Of a stretch of 64,000 bases of DNA, positions 12,240-30,740 are shown piece after piece (positions within the stretch are counted from its first letter, which is position 1; each line of letters begins with the position of its first letter). The DNA is taken from the NCBI GenBank assembly GCA_037833965.1, contig AP031351.1, positions 2,430,501-2,494,500 of the forward strand. Reading direction: 5' to 3'. Source of the DNA: Marchantia polymorpha subsp. ruderalis. Taxonomy: Eukaryota > Streptophyta > Marchantiopsida > Marchantiales > Marchantiaceae. Under the pieces are notes generated by a model. It did not search any database. It had not been told where the DNA came from and saw nothing but the letters and a program-made list of their open reading frames with translations. A program made the translations under genes and the position numbers.

Positions 12240-15170
12240 TATTTTGGCGAAATTAACATGGAACTATAAAAGTAAAAATGCAAAAAGGCATGATGGAGAT
12301 ATTGCTACTTTCATCATGTCTCAACTTTTATCTTTTATACATCAAAAAGCTCAAGACCTCACCAGCCAACATTATTGGCTACCTCTTGATTTGGTTGAAA
12401 GATTTCATTACTATTTGGCAGTTTGTTATTTTGCATCATTTTCCATAGTTATCTACTCAACAGATTTTTGCAATCAAAGTCAACTATTACATCAGCACAT
12501 TAGAAATGTTCTCAAATATTAGAGCAAAGGAATGTCTTTCTTACTTGAGATTTTAATGCTCGCATATATTCTACTCAATTTGTACAATTCAGTAGCATCT
12601 TTGCATCTACTCTTTTTGAACAAATTCATGATAGTTTGTGGTCTAAAATCTCTTCTAATCTTTCGACAAATTCTTTGACAAAGCATTTTTTAACTTTTGG
12701 AGTCACTTGTAACTTGAAGGTTATTTATGAAATCTCTAGCTTTTTCAAAACTCAATTCAATACATGTTTCTCCTTTATCTACGCTAGCACAATAGACTTT
12801 CTTTTGTAATTTTCAATTAGTAGCTCTCTTATCTCTACTTTTAGTGTTCTTAATCCTCATGTTGAATCAAATCATGCATCTCTTTTGTTTACACTCTCAA
12901 TTTCAGAGTTAATATCTCCCTCAACTTGTCAATTTGTTTTAGCTTTTACCATTTTTTGCTTAGTTACTTGTAAAAAAAAGCTTTATGCGCAACATTTACA
13001 AAAGCTCTTGATTTGCAATATATGACGCTAGGATTCAAATACAACAAGTTTGCAACTTGCAAAATTACTCAAAACCCCTCCATCTAAGTTTTTTTTAAAG
13101 CATAGGAACATGGAGGCTAAGAGATTGTCTTATAATGGATGGTTTGCTTTAAATGCAAGCAAGCAAAAGCAATATATGATGATAAATCTTTGCATTTTCA
13201 AAGTCAAATTTTTTTGACAAGGATATACAAAGACATCAAGTCTAAAAATTGAGCTTTTTTAAAAGCAAAATCAAGAATTCTTGATTAAGAAGCTCATGAA
13301 ATATCCCAAGTTCTTTTAGAAACGATTAGTTGTACCATATTTCAATACTTCTTAGAATTCCAAATCTTAAGTAGCTTTTGCTGAAAAGCTTTATTTCTTC
13401 CTTGAAGCTACTTATATGTCATATTGCAAATTAAAGCATGATTTATTCTTTGAAAAAAAGCTGATGATTCAACTCACAAATTAACAAATGACAAATGTGA
13501 GTATTTAGATGATCTGTCTATTAAACTTCTCAAATGGGTAGTAGATTATATTGGATATATTCTCATCAAATTTTTAAAAGATGCTTACATCTATGGTTTT
13601 TCTCCATATTGATCACTATGGAAGATTGTTTCTATTCACAAATCAAGAAGTAATGAGTACATGACTAAGTATCGCACTATCATGATTTGTAGTGTTTTTG
13701 CCAAGTTTTTTGAAAAGTTGATCAAATCAAAGTTGAATTCATGTACAAAGTGTTTTCAAAAAAGAGCAAGAGTTCAAGTTGATTTATGCCCAACATACAA
13801 TATCAATGATCATATTTTGCTCCTACGTGTATTATCAAAAAATTCTAGCATGAATGGTGAAGCTTTGTTTTGTGACTTAATCAATTTCAAAAATAGCTGT
13901 TGACACTGTTCCTCGTAAGCTTTTATGGAAAAAATTACAATGCATTGAAAAACCGCCTAATGTTCTTGGAGCAGTGGTCAAGTTATACAGCTTAATTTGG
14001 ACCAAGATCAACGCTTCTCAATCTCAAGAAACTTTGAGTTCCATCGGGGTTATTCAAGGTTAATCTCTTTCTTACTCTATTTAGAGTTTTCATTGATGAT
14101 CATAGAAATGTGGTTAGAGTAATGTGAAAATGGAATTGTAAAACTCGGAGACTTTGTCATCAAAGCCCTAATGTATGCAGATGATATCATACTACTAGCA
14201 CGTGATGCCATTAGTTTACAAAAACACCTTGATGCTTTCGCAAACTTTTGTATCTAAAATCAGATGGAATTCAAATTCATGAAATCAAAAATCATTATAA
14301 TGGAAACAAGATCCAAGTTTTTTTCTTTCCATCATAAAAAATTAGAGTTAAAGCAAATGAAGGTTTACAAATACTTAGATATCAATTTTTCCCATGATTA
14401 TAATTGGGCACATTGCGGGGGAAAAAAACTGGTTACAAAACTCTATATTCATTCTTAAATCGATGTCTTGAGATCTTAGGAAATTTTTATCTAAGAGTAA
14501 GTGTTGCCAGTGATTTTATATTGGATCCAAATGTGGAGACTTGTTTGTAAAAAGACATGTTGGAAGGGCTTGGAGAGGATATAGAAGATAATTTGACAAG
14601 AAGAATGGGAGAGAAACCAAACTTACTATGTCATTGTACTTGCAAGAACATGTTGTTTTTCTGTTGAGGTTGAAGCTCTTTACTTATCATCACTTACTTT
14701 GCACGAGTGAGATCTCTTGATGATTCTTGCCCTCCTCATCAAGCTTTGCGAGACACATGATCCAAATGATGATTATTTGATGTGGTGCCTTGATACTCAA
14801 AGTGGAATGTAGTGGAACAGGATTAGAATTTGCAACCGAACTCATTGAACAAGATCTCATAGTATAAAAATTGAGGAATGACGTTGGCATAATATTTATA
14901 GAATAGAACGGTTTTGTAATCTATGTGAAGGAAAAAGCATTGAGTATAAAGAGCATGTGTTTTTTACATGTACTAGATATATAAAGATTAGAGTTGCTCA
15001 TAAAGTTGTTGTAGAGACTTTCTATTCTTTACTACAACTAGAGCCTTGTGATTTAGGTTTTTTATATTAGATATGTTATGTTCTAGTCCTCTAGATCCTA
15101 GCTAGGGGGTTCTTTAGAGTTCTCTCCTCGGTGGTGAATAAATGACTTGTTTTGTGGTTTTTAGATTTTT
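12240..15170 (+). mobile_element. Decayed non-LTR retrotransposon (LINE)
   Basis: Plus-strand pieces follow LINE order. An endonuclease fragment around 12300-12600 carries a YLAVCYF word and, near 12545, a DFNARI motif in which the usual Gly before Asp is now a stop. The reverse transcriptase starts near 13600 with KYRTIMICSVFAKFF and continues to the palm region, where DTVPRKLLWKKL lies in a different frame from the preceding FCDLINFK, so there is a frameshift near 13890. The catalytic box appears as MYADDIILL near 14175. A terminal Cys-His motif (CNLCEG, then EHVFFTC) sits near 14915-14970. Many stops and frameshifts show that it is inactive. The clade is uncertain; the RT style resembles elements common in bryophyte genomes. 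Confidence 0.8.
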
Positions 15171-17855
15171 GATCTATTTACCATTACCATCTATTTTATA
15201 CAATTAATGACATTTATTGTATAATACATATTAAAATGCTTAGTGTAGATCTCTAAATTCATATACGGAGAAGAATATGCTTTGGTCTTCAAAACTTCAA
15301 TGTAAAGTTAAGGTCCAGAGCTTGGATTTAGACTCGACTGTCCCATTAGCCCACCACTAGATTCGGTATAAACTCTATGGGAATCAGTGCCGAAGATGGA
15401 TCCAAGATAATCTAGATTACTTCCAAATTCTTGGTTATCAAATTTGAAAATCAAGAATCTCGGGTAGTAGATAGACCTCCACACACAATCACAAAGGTTG
15501 CTCGCTAGTTCTCATACAGATTAGGGTTTGGATTAGGTACTCCAAAAGAATATGAATGTCTCCTTCACTTGGGTTTTAGGATTATGTATGTCTAGAGGAG
15601 ATAATGTCTATTCCTGCTTTGTAGTAGTGACCTCCTCGTACTAGTGACATTAAAACGAGGTCATTATTGAAGGTAAAAGCCCGTATTGTTACACTTCGGA
15701 AATCCCTAGTGTGGCCACTGATAGATGAAGCCAACGGAGAGCTCAGGAATTCTGAACCTGAAGCTAGCTTTGATACACACTTTACAGATTCTATGCAAGC
15801 ACCGTTGTAAGTGAACAAGGTCAGACAAAAAGGAAGGCTCTTTAATGAATGACATGGTTGATTCAGTAGCCTATTTTAGAGTTAAGGATCGAGTATTCCC
15901 AAGCTTTTGGCTAAATAACTTGGCCCCCTGGGAATGGATCAGACTAATAGTAACGCTTAAAACTGAGCAGTAATTATGCATCGATGGAATCTTATCGTGA
16001 ATACCTCCAACAATAGTTCAATTCCGATCCTCTCTCACTAGACGACATGGATGGAGAAGTTCATGTGTTCACCGGAACTCTTCCAATTGTCCTGATCTCC
16101 TGCATGATTGATGAGTGAATCCTGTGGGGTACAGAGGAAGGGTTTTGTCAATACAGAACACCTAAAAGAACTGCAAGGATGGTGGACCCCTGTTAGACCT
16201 TGTCAGCTATTAGTGCTTTTTTTGGGAAAAAGGGAGACCAAGAAACATTGCTGGAAAGGATGGGAAGACCCCATCAAGTATAACATGGATGTAACCAAAC
16301 TGTTAACACGGGGCTAGAAGCCAATAAGATCACGATGGGAAATATGTCCCAATGCATCTAAGGGGTCCCAACAAACCAGGTAGGCTATTTGTGGTCAAGT
16401 AGCTTCGAGATAGCATGAAGATTCATCATGACAGCAACAGGGACTCATGTGTACCCACTGGCAGGAACAGAAATCACATCAAAGGACTGATTCTTACGGA
16501 AGATCATCAACAGTAGCGACATCTCGAGGCTGACTCATACCATCTCTACTCCCACCGTGGATTCCTGTGTAAGTATATTGTTTATGCGATGCGCCACTTC
16601 AATAAAGGTTGGATACGGTGAAATTGAGGAAGAATATTGTAGCTTCAGCTGCGAGTATCAGTTCTCAGCAACAAAATTTCTCCCCTGCTATTGATGGGTT
16701 GACTTTCACTTGTGGCGACCTCAAAGATTTCAAAGTCCGGACCAGTTTGAGCGATATAGTCTCCGTTTCGAACTGTCAATTTGTTTTACTCGACTTCCCA
16801 CATTCCAGTTACACCCTGAAGGAACTTGTACTTCAAACAACAATCTTCGTGAGAAAGAGGACTTCGGGTCATATGAGACTCGTTGTTGAAACCTCGCCTT
16901 GTACGAGTACTGACCCCTACATGATTACAGGCGGTGGCGTCAAAAAAATGTGAACTGACAAGGTTCTGGCGCACAACAGCGTGTTAGATGTATCAGCAAT
17001 ATACATCTAGATACATCTTCGGCATTGGATATATGCTAGACTTCAACAGCCAGTCTTCTGTTCCTCAAATCAGTGTCGGGCTCCACGATACAATACTCCA
17101 GCCTTCTAGATACTTGGCTTTACGTTACGACGACAGGAGTTTTCACCTCCTGTGTAAAGTTTATACATACGTAGTGTCGAAGCATTAACATGTTGACGAG
17201 AGTCAACACCTTTATCCGTCAACCTGGAGTATGATGCTGCCTATTATTGGGGTGTCTACTTCAAACTTACAAGCCAAACAAAATCTTCACACTTTAAACT
17301 TAGATATTGCCCAAATATCCTCATTAAATAAATATTTCATCATATAGCCGATTGATATAGACTTCAATTTACAGAATACATCCTAAACAATTGGTGCAAA
17401 TCGGTACATTAACCGATTCCCGGTGAAGCACAATCACTCATTCAAGATACACCAGAGCATAGTAAAGAAATTTTGGTGATGTTAAAAAGACAATTACGAA
17501 AATTCGAACTTTCTGTATACCGTTGTACCACTCTATTCTGGATCTACGTGCACTCTGCACACTTAGATTGATCCCTTGCAGCATCTGGGCTGCAAATACC
17601 CCCTAATCCAATGTCTCCTTGAAAATCATCCGCAGCCCTTGCTAAGAAGGATCAAGAGCGCTACTGGAACTCAATGAGTAAGACCGGTTCTACCGATGCA
17701 CTTGGAAAATGCTAATGTGAGGACAAAACTTCGTAACCTCACCAAAAGCTTGCACTCCAACTAATTCATATCTCTTCCATGCTACAACTCTTGCCATTTT
17801 ACATTGTAATCTGCAGTCACTCCTTAATTAACCTGTGCTTCCTTTCTCGTGTATC
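15170..17855. other. Unassigned flank downstream of the helicase gene
   Basis: Moderate GC, with no frame resembling a known protein. A 114-residue plus-strand frame at 16609-16953 lacks an ATG start and any recognisable domain. The part nearest 17,855 must hold the 3' untranslated region of the minus-strand helicase gene; I could not fix a poly(A) site. Confidence 0.4.
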
Positions 17856-22497
<4,642 letters not shown>

Positions 22498-24240
22498 TGA
22501 AAGCGACAGTGGAAACCTGGATTCTCAACGAAAAAGGAAGCCGGAGGCGCAGGTAGTTCTTGACAAGAAAGCTCAGCACTCAAATCGAATCTCGACAGCC
22601 ACGCAAGAACCACCACCACCACACTACCTCCCTGTTTCCTTCCTGTGAACCCTAAGCAACTGCTATAATCTAACCACCTTCGAGCTCGCGCCCGCCTCTC
22701 TCGAAAATCGACTCGCTCTCCCTCCAAGCAAGCCAACCGCCAAGCTCTCCGCTCTCCTCCTCCTCCCTCCCTCACTCACTCTCCCTGACTCTCCCTCCTT
22801 CCTCGAGTCCTCAATACCTGTAACGCGCAAACCCCGCCACCCCCACCCAAACCCAAGATTATCAGCGACACGGCCGCGCACTGCACGCCCCAAATGCACT
22901 CTTGCGCAAACCGCTGACAAGGTATTTGAAATCGCTAAGCAGGATCGACGCTTCCTACGACTTTCACGCAATCAAATACCAGCCTAATGTACCACTCTTG
23001 CAATCTGTTAACTCTTACACTAACAGTCCTCTCCGTCCTCCGCTCGGGTCAGGTCAGGTCTCTTCTCTCCCTCTCTTCCTTCTTCTCCTCTTCTTCCTAT
23101 CCAGAGCGAACGCTGCCGCTGTGCGGGGTGAAGAACGCGGAGTACCTCGTGTCCCTTCCGACGCTGGCTGGGAAGAAGAAAATCAAAGATACCGAGCTGT
23201 TGCACGGCCTCTCTTCTTCGGCTCTGCGTCTCTCTGAAGCCAACAACAACGTCGTCGTCGACCGGAGCGCAGCTGCGGCAGCGACCTAGCGTTTGACGAG
23301 CGAACCAGCGAACGGACTGGCGGGCGGGCGAGCGCCGGGCGACCGGACGGGCGGGCGGGATCACTGGAACATTTACCAGCGAGCCCGCGACGGGCAGGTC
23401 TGGCGAGCCCGCGCTGCCCGCTGGCAAAACCCTAGTCCAGCTTCAGCTTCAGCCCGCAGGACTCTCGACATTGAGACCGTCGCTATTTGGCGCTCACTAC
23501 TTGACCCAGCGCCCGATTCAAACTCATCACGTCGTCCGCTGCTGAAGATCTTCCTCCTCCTTCCAAAGCGTTCGCTGCTCGCCGTTCGCTGGATATTGGC
23601 TTCAGGTGAACTATCTTGAGAGCGGCCGATTTTCCGAGTCTTCCTTCTCTTGCGTTCGCTGTCCATCGTAGGATTCATTGGAGGACACGTGCCCCTGCTC
23701 GTCGTGGTAAATTTATCCTCTCTAGCTCCCCACAATCTTTGACTATTTTCAACCCCGAAAGCTTCCGCTCCAAGTTTGTATGGAGCGGAAGCTTGTGTTC
23801 TACTTTTGTCTACCCGATAAAGTAAGTATGGTGGCAAATTACCTCCAAACTTGTCACGTATGGTACTGTTTTTTAATAAGAATTGGTATCTTGGATTTTG
23901 CAAAATGTAGAGCATGACTCTACGACGAAGTTCTTACAATAACCGTGAAATATCTGATATGTTCTATTAGGTTATCGAATAATAGAACACATCATACATT
24001 AGGTATGTATAATTGGAATTTTTGAATATGTTGTATAACACAGTGTAATACAACACTAAGAGTTGATACTACCTCAAAGATTTTACCCTAGTCCATCTAC
24101 TCTTTCTCTAAGATATATTCATCATGCATTCTGATTATGTCAACGAGATCAAACTCATCAATGATACCACCATTCTCATTACTTTCAAGTTCGGATTTAC
24201 CTCCAATGTCAAGTCATAGATATTGCAACCACTTGCAAAA
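22498..24240. promoter_or_regulatory. Leader and promoter region of the helicase gene
   Basis: GC-rich DNA upstream of the helicase ATG. The plus strand is CT-rich between 22680 and 23110, so the minus-strand transcript would have a GA-rich leader. A very GC-rich, CpG-dense patch sits near 23290-23400 (GGCGGGCGGG-type words). Open frames on both strands here (for example 180 codons at 23373-23915, minus) show no protein family and are put down to base composition. Composition falls to AT-rich after about 23.85 kb. A divergent plus-strand transcript is possible but I see no gene for it. Confidence 0.45.
23759..23794. repeat. 14-bp inverted repeat (hairpin)
   Basis: AAGCTTCCGCTCCA (23759-23772) is followed after 8 nt by its exact reverse complement (23781-23794). 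It lies at the edge of the GC-rich promoter region. It could be a small hairpin transposon footprint or a chance cruciform. Confidence 0.7.
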
Positions 24241-24249
24241 ATTTGTGGA

Positions 24250-26030
24250 GATTTTGACTATCGAGTTGTTTGGAATTGAATAGAATGGCAGTACCTTGTC
24301 TCGATCTTGTGTTTGTACTTTTCGGATTCTTCTGCAATGTAGATAGAACATCTTTCATGAAGCGTAGTAATGATCATCACATCAAGTCCACAAATAAGAC
24401 AGTTTGAATGTGATGTTGCTAAAATCATCATCGTTGTACTTTTGACAAACAATGAAAGTGGCAAAATTTCCACAAAAAAAATTGCCGGAGATCATCTTCA
24501 TCATTTGCAAGACGCATGAGTAAGGCTTTTGACTACTAGTTGATGGAAGATTTTATTGATTTTGACACAATCCCAATGCGAATGGGTGTGAATAATGGAT
24601 GAATTATAAATGTTAGAGAATATATCTTCGCATAAATTGTCAAAAAGCAATGATTAAACATTGTTACAATCTTATCAATGTCATTATCACTCAATTTCGC
24701 GTTCATCACAGCGAAATTGAGTGTATTGATGTGAAATTTAATCAACACCAAGTTGGCATACATAGTAGAAAATGTCACTCTGTCTTCTTGTAAAAATGTT
24801 AAACATGATCAAATCATCTTAAATAGTGCCTCCATCGAAAATATGCATTTCCAATAAGACTAATATGTGATCAAAGTTTTCAGTTTGTTGCATATATCAA
24901 TGTTTGAATCTAAGTTAAATATCTAATCTTGCAACGATGCACATGTCAATTTAACCGTGTTGGCTTGTTGGATGACACAACAGACAATATCCCATTAGAT
25001 CTTTATAGAGAATATGGTCACATACATCTTCCAATATTTCTTCATGCACAACTTGTCGAACAACAGTAATGTCTTGATCATATACATGATATATTTCAAA
25101 TTGCAATTGACTTGTAGAAACTATTTGCATAAATCTATGCAAAGTTTGTGAACGACATGGGATGCATAGTTGTAGGTAAATATGAATTCTTTTGATTTAA
25201 GACATTCCTTGCATAGGTTAACCAATACGCTTGATGAATCACTACAAAAGCACATTATTGGTGTATTTACAAAATGTTTACTGGTCAATACTTCTTTCTG
25301 CGTGTTGTTTCTTGATGTTTTTCAATAAAACAAAATCAATAAGATGCTTACAAATAATTTTTTAAATGCGAAATTTGCAATCCAAAACCTTACTCCAACA
25401 AATTCACTGTAGCCTCTTCACAGGACTTTATTGTAAAATATTCCTAGAATATTGCAATTGATGAACAAGCTAGCAAGTTGATCACTTGTTTACCTTGCGT
25501 ATTCATGACATTATTCTATATAAGATCAACAACACCTTACTAAGTGTAAAAAGAACTCCATTCATCACATATAATTATATTTTGCATCAATTGATCACCA
25601 ATAGTTTGTGATGAAGGAAGTTGAAAGCAAGCACAAAGCAACTTGAAGAACAACTTCCATGCTGGATGTTCAAATGTCACAAATGACATAACCGTGTGAT
25701 AAATAGCTCATGCAAATAATGTATCAAACTTCTATTATTTGTACTTCTTAAAAAATCAAATTGCTTTCGACCGCCAAGAAAAAACGTCTTTAGAATCATT
25801 TGAAGACATCGATATGTTTCAATTGCTACTCGTAGGGACCAACAAATTAACAATTAATTGTAACATCTACTTTTTAGATGGTTAAAATTCTGCATCCAAT
25901 TGGCCTATGGAACGTGCTCGCTTCTTACATCTGACATACTAATCGCACATGCAATCTTATACATCAATCAACATTTTGTTGCAAACGGAACACTTGCTAT
26001 ACATTGATAAGGAATCATATTGCTTGTAAA
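24250..26030 (-). mobile_element. Decayed hAT-type DNA transposon (DUF659 transposase remnant)
   Basis: Minus-strand reading around 25560-25710 gives FEHPAWKLFFKLL, then LPSSQTIGDQLM, then IIICDEWSSFYT: the ordered words of the DUF659 domain in plant hAT-like transposases. Downstream, around 25140-25260, FCSDSSSVLVNLCKEC and ASHVVHKLCIDL match the FCTDNA and C-x-AHALNL blocks of the same family. Upstream, around 25960-26010, a CSVCNK pair suggests a BED-type zinc finger. Stops interrupt the frame in several places (two directly after WSSFYT), so the gene is dead. A C-terminal hAT dimerisation domain was not clearly seen. Terminal inverted repeats were not located. Confidence 0.65.
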
Positions 26031-26100
26031 AAGCTCCAAACTTTTTCCAAATTACATTTTTGGCTTCTTGTTTTGATTAGAGTGTTATTATTCTTAGTAA

Positions 26101-26721
26101 AACACAATATTCTTGTGATACAACCTTATATATTTACTTTTGCTAACTTTGACGTTGACATGTAGAGACTTCTTTCTATTGTGTGTAAAATAGATACGTA
26201 ATTTCTTGTGTAGATAGTCAATTTCACTCGGATGTAACATAAGCAAACATTAGTTCTCATTCACAATAAGATTGGTATTCGACATCACAGAGTTGTCTTT
26301 CAAAGCCAAAAACAATGAATTTTTTCCGCTATGAAACTGGTAGCACTATACTACGCATGTGTTGGATGTGCTTCAAGAAATGGTAAATCATCTCAAACAA
26401 GTAACTTGAACACAATATTCTTGTGATACAAGCTTTTCTGTTCACTTTTGCTGATTTTGAGTTTGGCATGTAAAAAATTCTTTTTTTTTTTATATGAAAT
26501 GAATATGATATTACTCCGATAGGTAGTTAGTTTCATTTGGATGTAGCATAAGCATGCGTTACTTCTCCATTCACAACAAGACTAGCACTAGTCATGAAAT
26601 ACTTGTCTTTTGAAGCCTAAAACAATGAACACTCTCGACTATGAAACTTGCAGCATTACTTGCGTATGTGCTGGATTAACTTAAAGAAATGAAAAATCAC
26701 AATTCTAAGAAAAAATAACTT
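26101..26721. repeat. Tandem direct repeat, about 308-313 bp, two copies
   Basis: The segment beginning AACACAATATTCTTGTGATA at 26101 recurs at 26409. Copy 1 is about 26101-26408 and copy 2 about 26409-26721. The copies share many words in order (TTGTCTTT, AACAATGAA, ACTATGAAACT) but are diverged. The pair lies directly 5' of the hAT transposase remnant, so it may be part of the element's subterminal region. Confidence 0.75.
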
Positions 26722-29700
26722 AAACACGACTACAATAATACAACATCCACTTGTTTGCAGTTCCATGATTGCATACAAGTCGCATGATCACATTTCATCC
26801 ACTCATTGCTAGGGTGCGGTTTCGATCTTGGATGTAATTTTGATACTATAAGCTTTCTTTAAATTCCAAAGAAAGCATTTAGACAATCTCATGTAAAAAT
26901 TTGATATTGGAGGTCAAATCCAAATACTAATACTATGAAATCTCACACGTCAGATAATCGGATAACAGATTTTTTATTATACATTATACCCTATGGTTTG
27001 AAAATGTTGTATAATACAAAAGTGTAATATCATGTGTATAATACCAAAATTATACATACACATCTATATTCTCAACACTTCTATATTCAAAAATATTTCA
27101 TGTATCAAATACAAATATTTTTGCACATTGATTTTATGCATAGGCGAGTGCAACTGTAATAGAACTTTCCACACTTTATTATAAAAAACTTCCAAATTCA
27201 AGATAGCAAATCTCGGCAAACTATACTTCCTAATGAGTTTTTTTATTGAATTTTTGATACAATTAGTCTGCCATTTGACTATTATTATATGTCATTGAAC
27301 GTAGTTTGCTTTTGCAAATATTGGCTTTTTTTGCTTTCATATGATGATTTCAATTTATCATATTTTTATTGGAAATCTTTTTCTAAATCACTATTTCATT
27401 GCAAAAAAACATATACAATATAGATTGGCTTTCTCGTTTTTTTCATCCAAATCTAGCAACCAAACTCACTTGATAGTTTTATCATATGAGGTTTTAGCTT
27501 CTAATATTGTCATTTTAACATAAGATTCAGCTTACTCCTATGTTTATTGCTTATACTACATGTGTTAAACAATCCAATACTTTTGAACGTGATGGCTTCA
27601 ACTTTTAATCATTCCACATCATTTATGTTATTTGATGACTTATATTATATGTATGACTTTGATTTTTTGATAACTACATATCATGAATGTTACCTGGTAA
27701 GCTAATGAAGTAGATTGAGCTCGGAGAATTAAAAAAATTGTTGTATTGATTGCTTTTTTGGATTATTTTTTTGATACACAAGATAATATAGTAATACATT
27801 TTACTTCTTTTTTCAAACTTTTATTTATGAAATAGTCTATGATGAACTTATTGTTTATTCTAGTATGAGAAGCTCATAGCAAAAATTTGGTGATTTCATA
27901 TTCATAACTATTCATCATATTAAGCTTTTCAATAATTAAAACTACTATACTTTCAACTAAAACTTTTCAACTTTGAATAACCTCAAACATGTCTAACTTT
28001 AAATATAGAAACAAAATTCATATGCTTTGAAATCCTATCATTATTCAAAGTAATATCTTGAAATTTATAACCCATATTTTATTCACTTGCTGTCACTCAT
28101 CATAACATATGAGCTCAAACGTTATTTGATTTTTATCTTTGTATGAATACCTAAGTTTTCTTACTTTCCAACACTTCAACCTTTACATAGTTCTCTATCA
28201 AACTATGTATTATTAGGAATTTTCATGCAAATTGACTATATATTGATTTATTTTCTAATTTCATATCATGTTTTATTTTATTATACAAAACAACTCATTA
28301 TCATGCATGTGTTGTCATGTAAGTATTATCATGATTCTAGCTAGATAAAATCTTCATTGCATTTTAAAATCATTCTTCATTCCTTAGATTCTTATCATCA
28401 TTAAAGTTTGTGGTCTAAGCTTGTTACATACTTATAATATCAAATTCAAAGTTTATTCAAGTTAAAATTATGAATGAAATCTTAGACTCTCAATCAAATG
28501 CATAAAAAATTATATATTAACTCCATATTACAATTATTTTTTAGATCAAGTTATATTTCCCAATAATTCTGAATTAAATATTCATACATTATTTCCCACA
28601 TAACTCATATGTCAATATCTTTCAAAATTAAATCCAAATTCATCTTGATCTTCAAATAAAATATCAATCTATATTTCGTGATAATAAATTTTTTTTCTGA
28701 TTAAAACTATGTGAAGATCAAATATTAATAAAAATTATTTTGATTTTGATTCTATGTAATTTGTAAATATATGAATTTTGAATCAAAATTTGACAAATTT
28801 ATTGTGTTTCAACTTTACTATCTTCAGCTTTATGTCAAATTTTTATAAATTTATTTTATATTATAAATATATATGAAAAATATATAAGTTATTAAATTTA
28901 TTCAATTAAATTTTTATTTTTGAAAATATTATTTTAATAATTAATGATATTATAAAATTTATATGTTACATCTTAAAAAATCTAAAATAATAATTTTGTG
29001 CAACCTCATTTTAGTTAGCAATCATCGATTTTTCAGAAGAAAATATATTTTGAGATTAGTAAAATTTTTTATTTTTGAGATTATAAATTTCTTTACTATT
29101 ATCAATTTTAAAATATTGAATTTCAATCAAATAATTTTTTTTATAAGTGTATCAATTTTTATATCATTTAATTCATTTTTATATCCTTTAATATATTCAT
29201 ATCTTTTTTTTTTGATATTAGAAACTGCAAGATAGCATAAAATTTTGAAAAAAATGAATTTTTTAACTTGCATATAAATAAAAATTCTCCTAAAAACATA
29301 TATATCTAAAAATTCACCTAGATTCAAAACTTGTTTGAAATATTTTGTCTTTGAAATATACATTTTTATTTTTATATTAAATTTTTTTGAATTTAAAAAT
29401 TTGATTGACTCACATCTTGATTTTACAATCATGATAATATTTTTGGATATTAATAAATTTGATATTAGAATAGTGTTCTATGCTTAACTATTGTTTTCCA
29501 AGCATGAACACGATGAATTGTCATTGTTTTTATAAAAAATGTTGTGCTCATATATATTGCATCACAACATACAACATTTCTACATCAAACATAATAACTC
29601 ACGTTGCTTTAATCTACTATTCTGCAATTGATATTCGATGTTTTTAAAATATGATTTGATGTATGATAATTAATACTTTCACATTAAGATACATATGAAA

Positions 29701-30740
29701 ATTTAATTCAATCAAATTTTAGATTCAATTTTGTAATTGTATCCACTAATTTCTTTTCATCATAATCACATTCTTAAAAATTAAATTTTGAAAATCTAAT
29801 TTAGTTTTCAATATTGATATTGGTACTAACATTATCTCCACTTCATATAACTTCAATCTCATAAAATGTTCAAATAAATATGTAGATTAATCTATTTATA
29901 TAAACATATATATTCACATACCAAGATAATCTTTATATAAATAACGAATATAATCATTGATCAATTTTATGTGATATAAATTCTTATTTATAGTTTATTG
30001 TTAAGCTGTTAAATATTTGTAACATCAAATTTTATTGACTAAAAAGTATCAATACATTTGTTTTTTATTCAAAAACCATCCTTGAAGTAACCAATGAAGG
30101 CATATTTTTAAAAATCAACATTTTTTGATCTAAATCATCAAACTATTAAATACTTATCACTTCATTGTATATGATTGTATCACAATGAATCAATATTCAA
30201 AACCTGATTCTATTATTTTTATGAATTTTATTTCAAGATTAATAATCAGATAAAAAAACATCAATATAAATAATATATTTATAAAAAAATTCACTTCAAA
30301 AGTTTTTATTTTCAAACACATGTAAACTGTGTTTGATAAGCTTGTGCTAAAGATACATCACTTGTAATAATTGTAATATTGCTAATATTTTTAATTCAGA
30401 GATTGTAAGTATAATTTAATGGTGCTTAAAGCCTACCTTTAGAATACTTTCAATCTTTGTTACTCAAAGTGGAGAAGTTGTCACTTGACAACTTTCATAA
30501 ATTTAATATCTTTAACTTGCGTTTTAAAAAATTGCCTGTTAATTAAAACCAAAATAAATAAAACAAAGATAATAGTAAATAATCAATCATTTTATTATAA
30601 TGTAATATATATTGCCTGTATAACACAGGCATTGAACATAAATACAGGCTGTATTTATGTTCCAGTTATCTATCTCCATATACTATATTACACCATAACA
30701 GAGGAATGTGTAAAGACTGTCAAACGTAAGTGATTATCTC
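26722..30740. other. AT-rich intergenic island
   Basis: Extremely A/T-rich with only short chance frames and no recognisable family. The boundary to GC-richer DNA is abrupt, near 30.74 kb. A compact hairpin lies near its right edge (30634-30662). Confidence 0.5.
30634..30662. repeat. Near-continuous 14-bp palindrome
   Basis: GAACATAAATACAG (30634-30647) and its exact reverse complement (30649-30662) are separated by one base. Just upstream, GCCTGTATAACACAGGC forms a second, shorter hairpin. Both sit close to the AT/GC composition boundary. Confidence 0.75.

Noticed and set aside
23373-23915. 180-codon minus-strand open frame upstream of the helicase gene
   Set aside because: It lies in GC-rich promoter DNA, overlaps open frames on the other strand, has a low-complexity Arg/Ser-rich translation and matches no family. 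Its length is explained by base composition.
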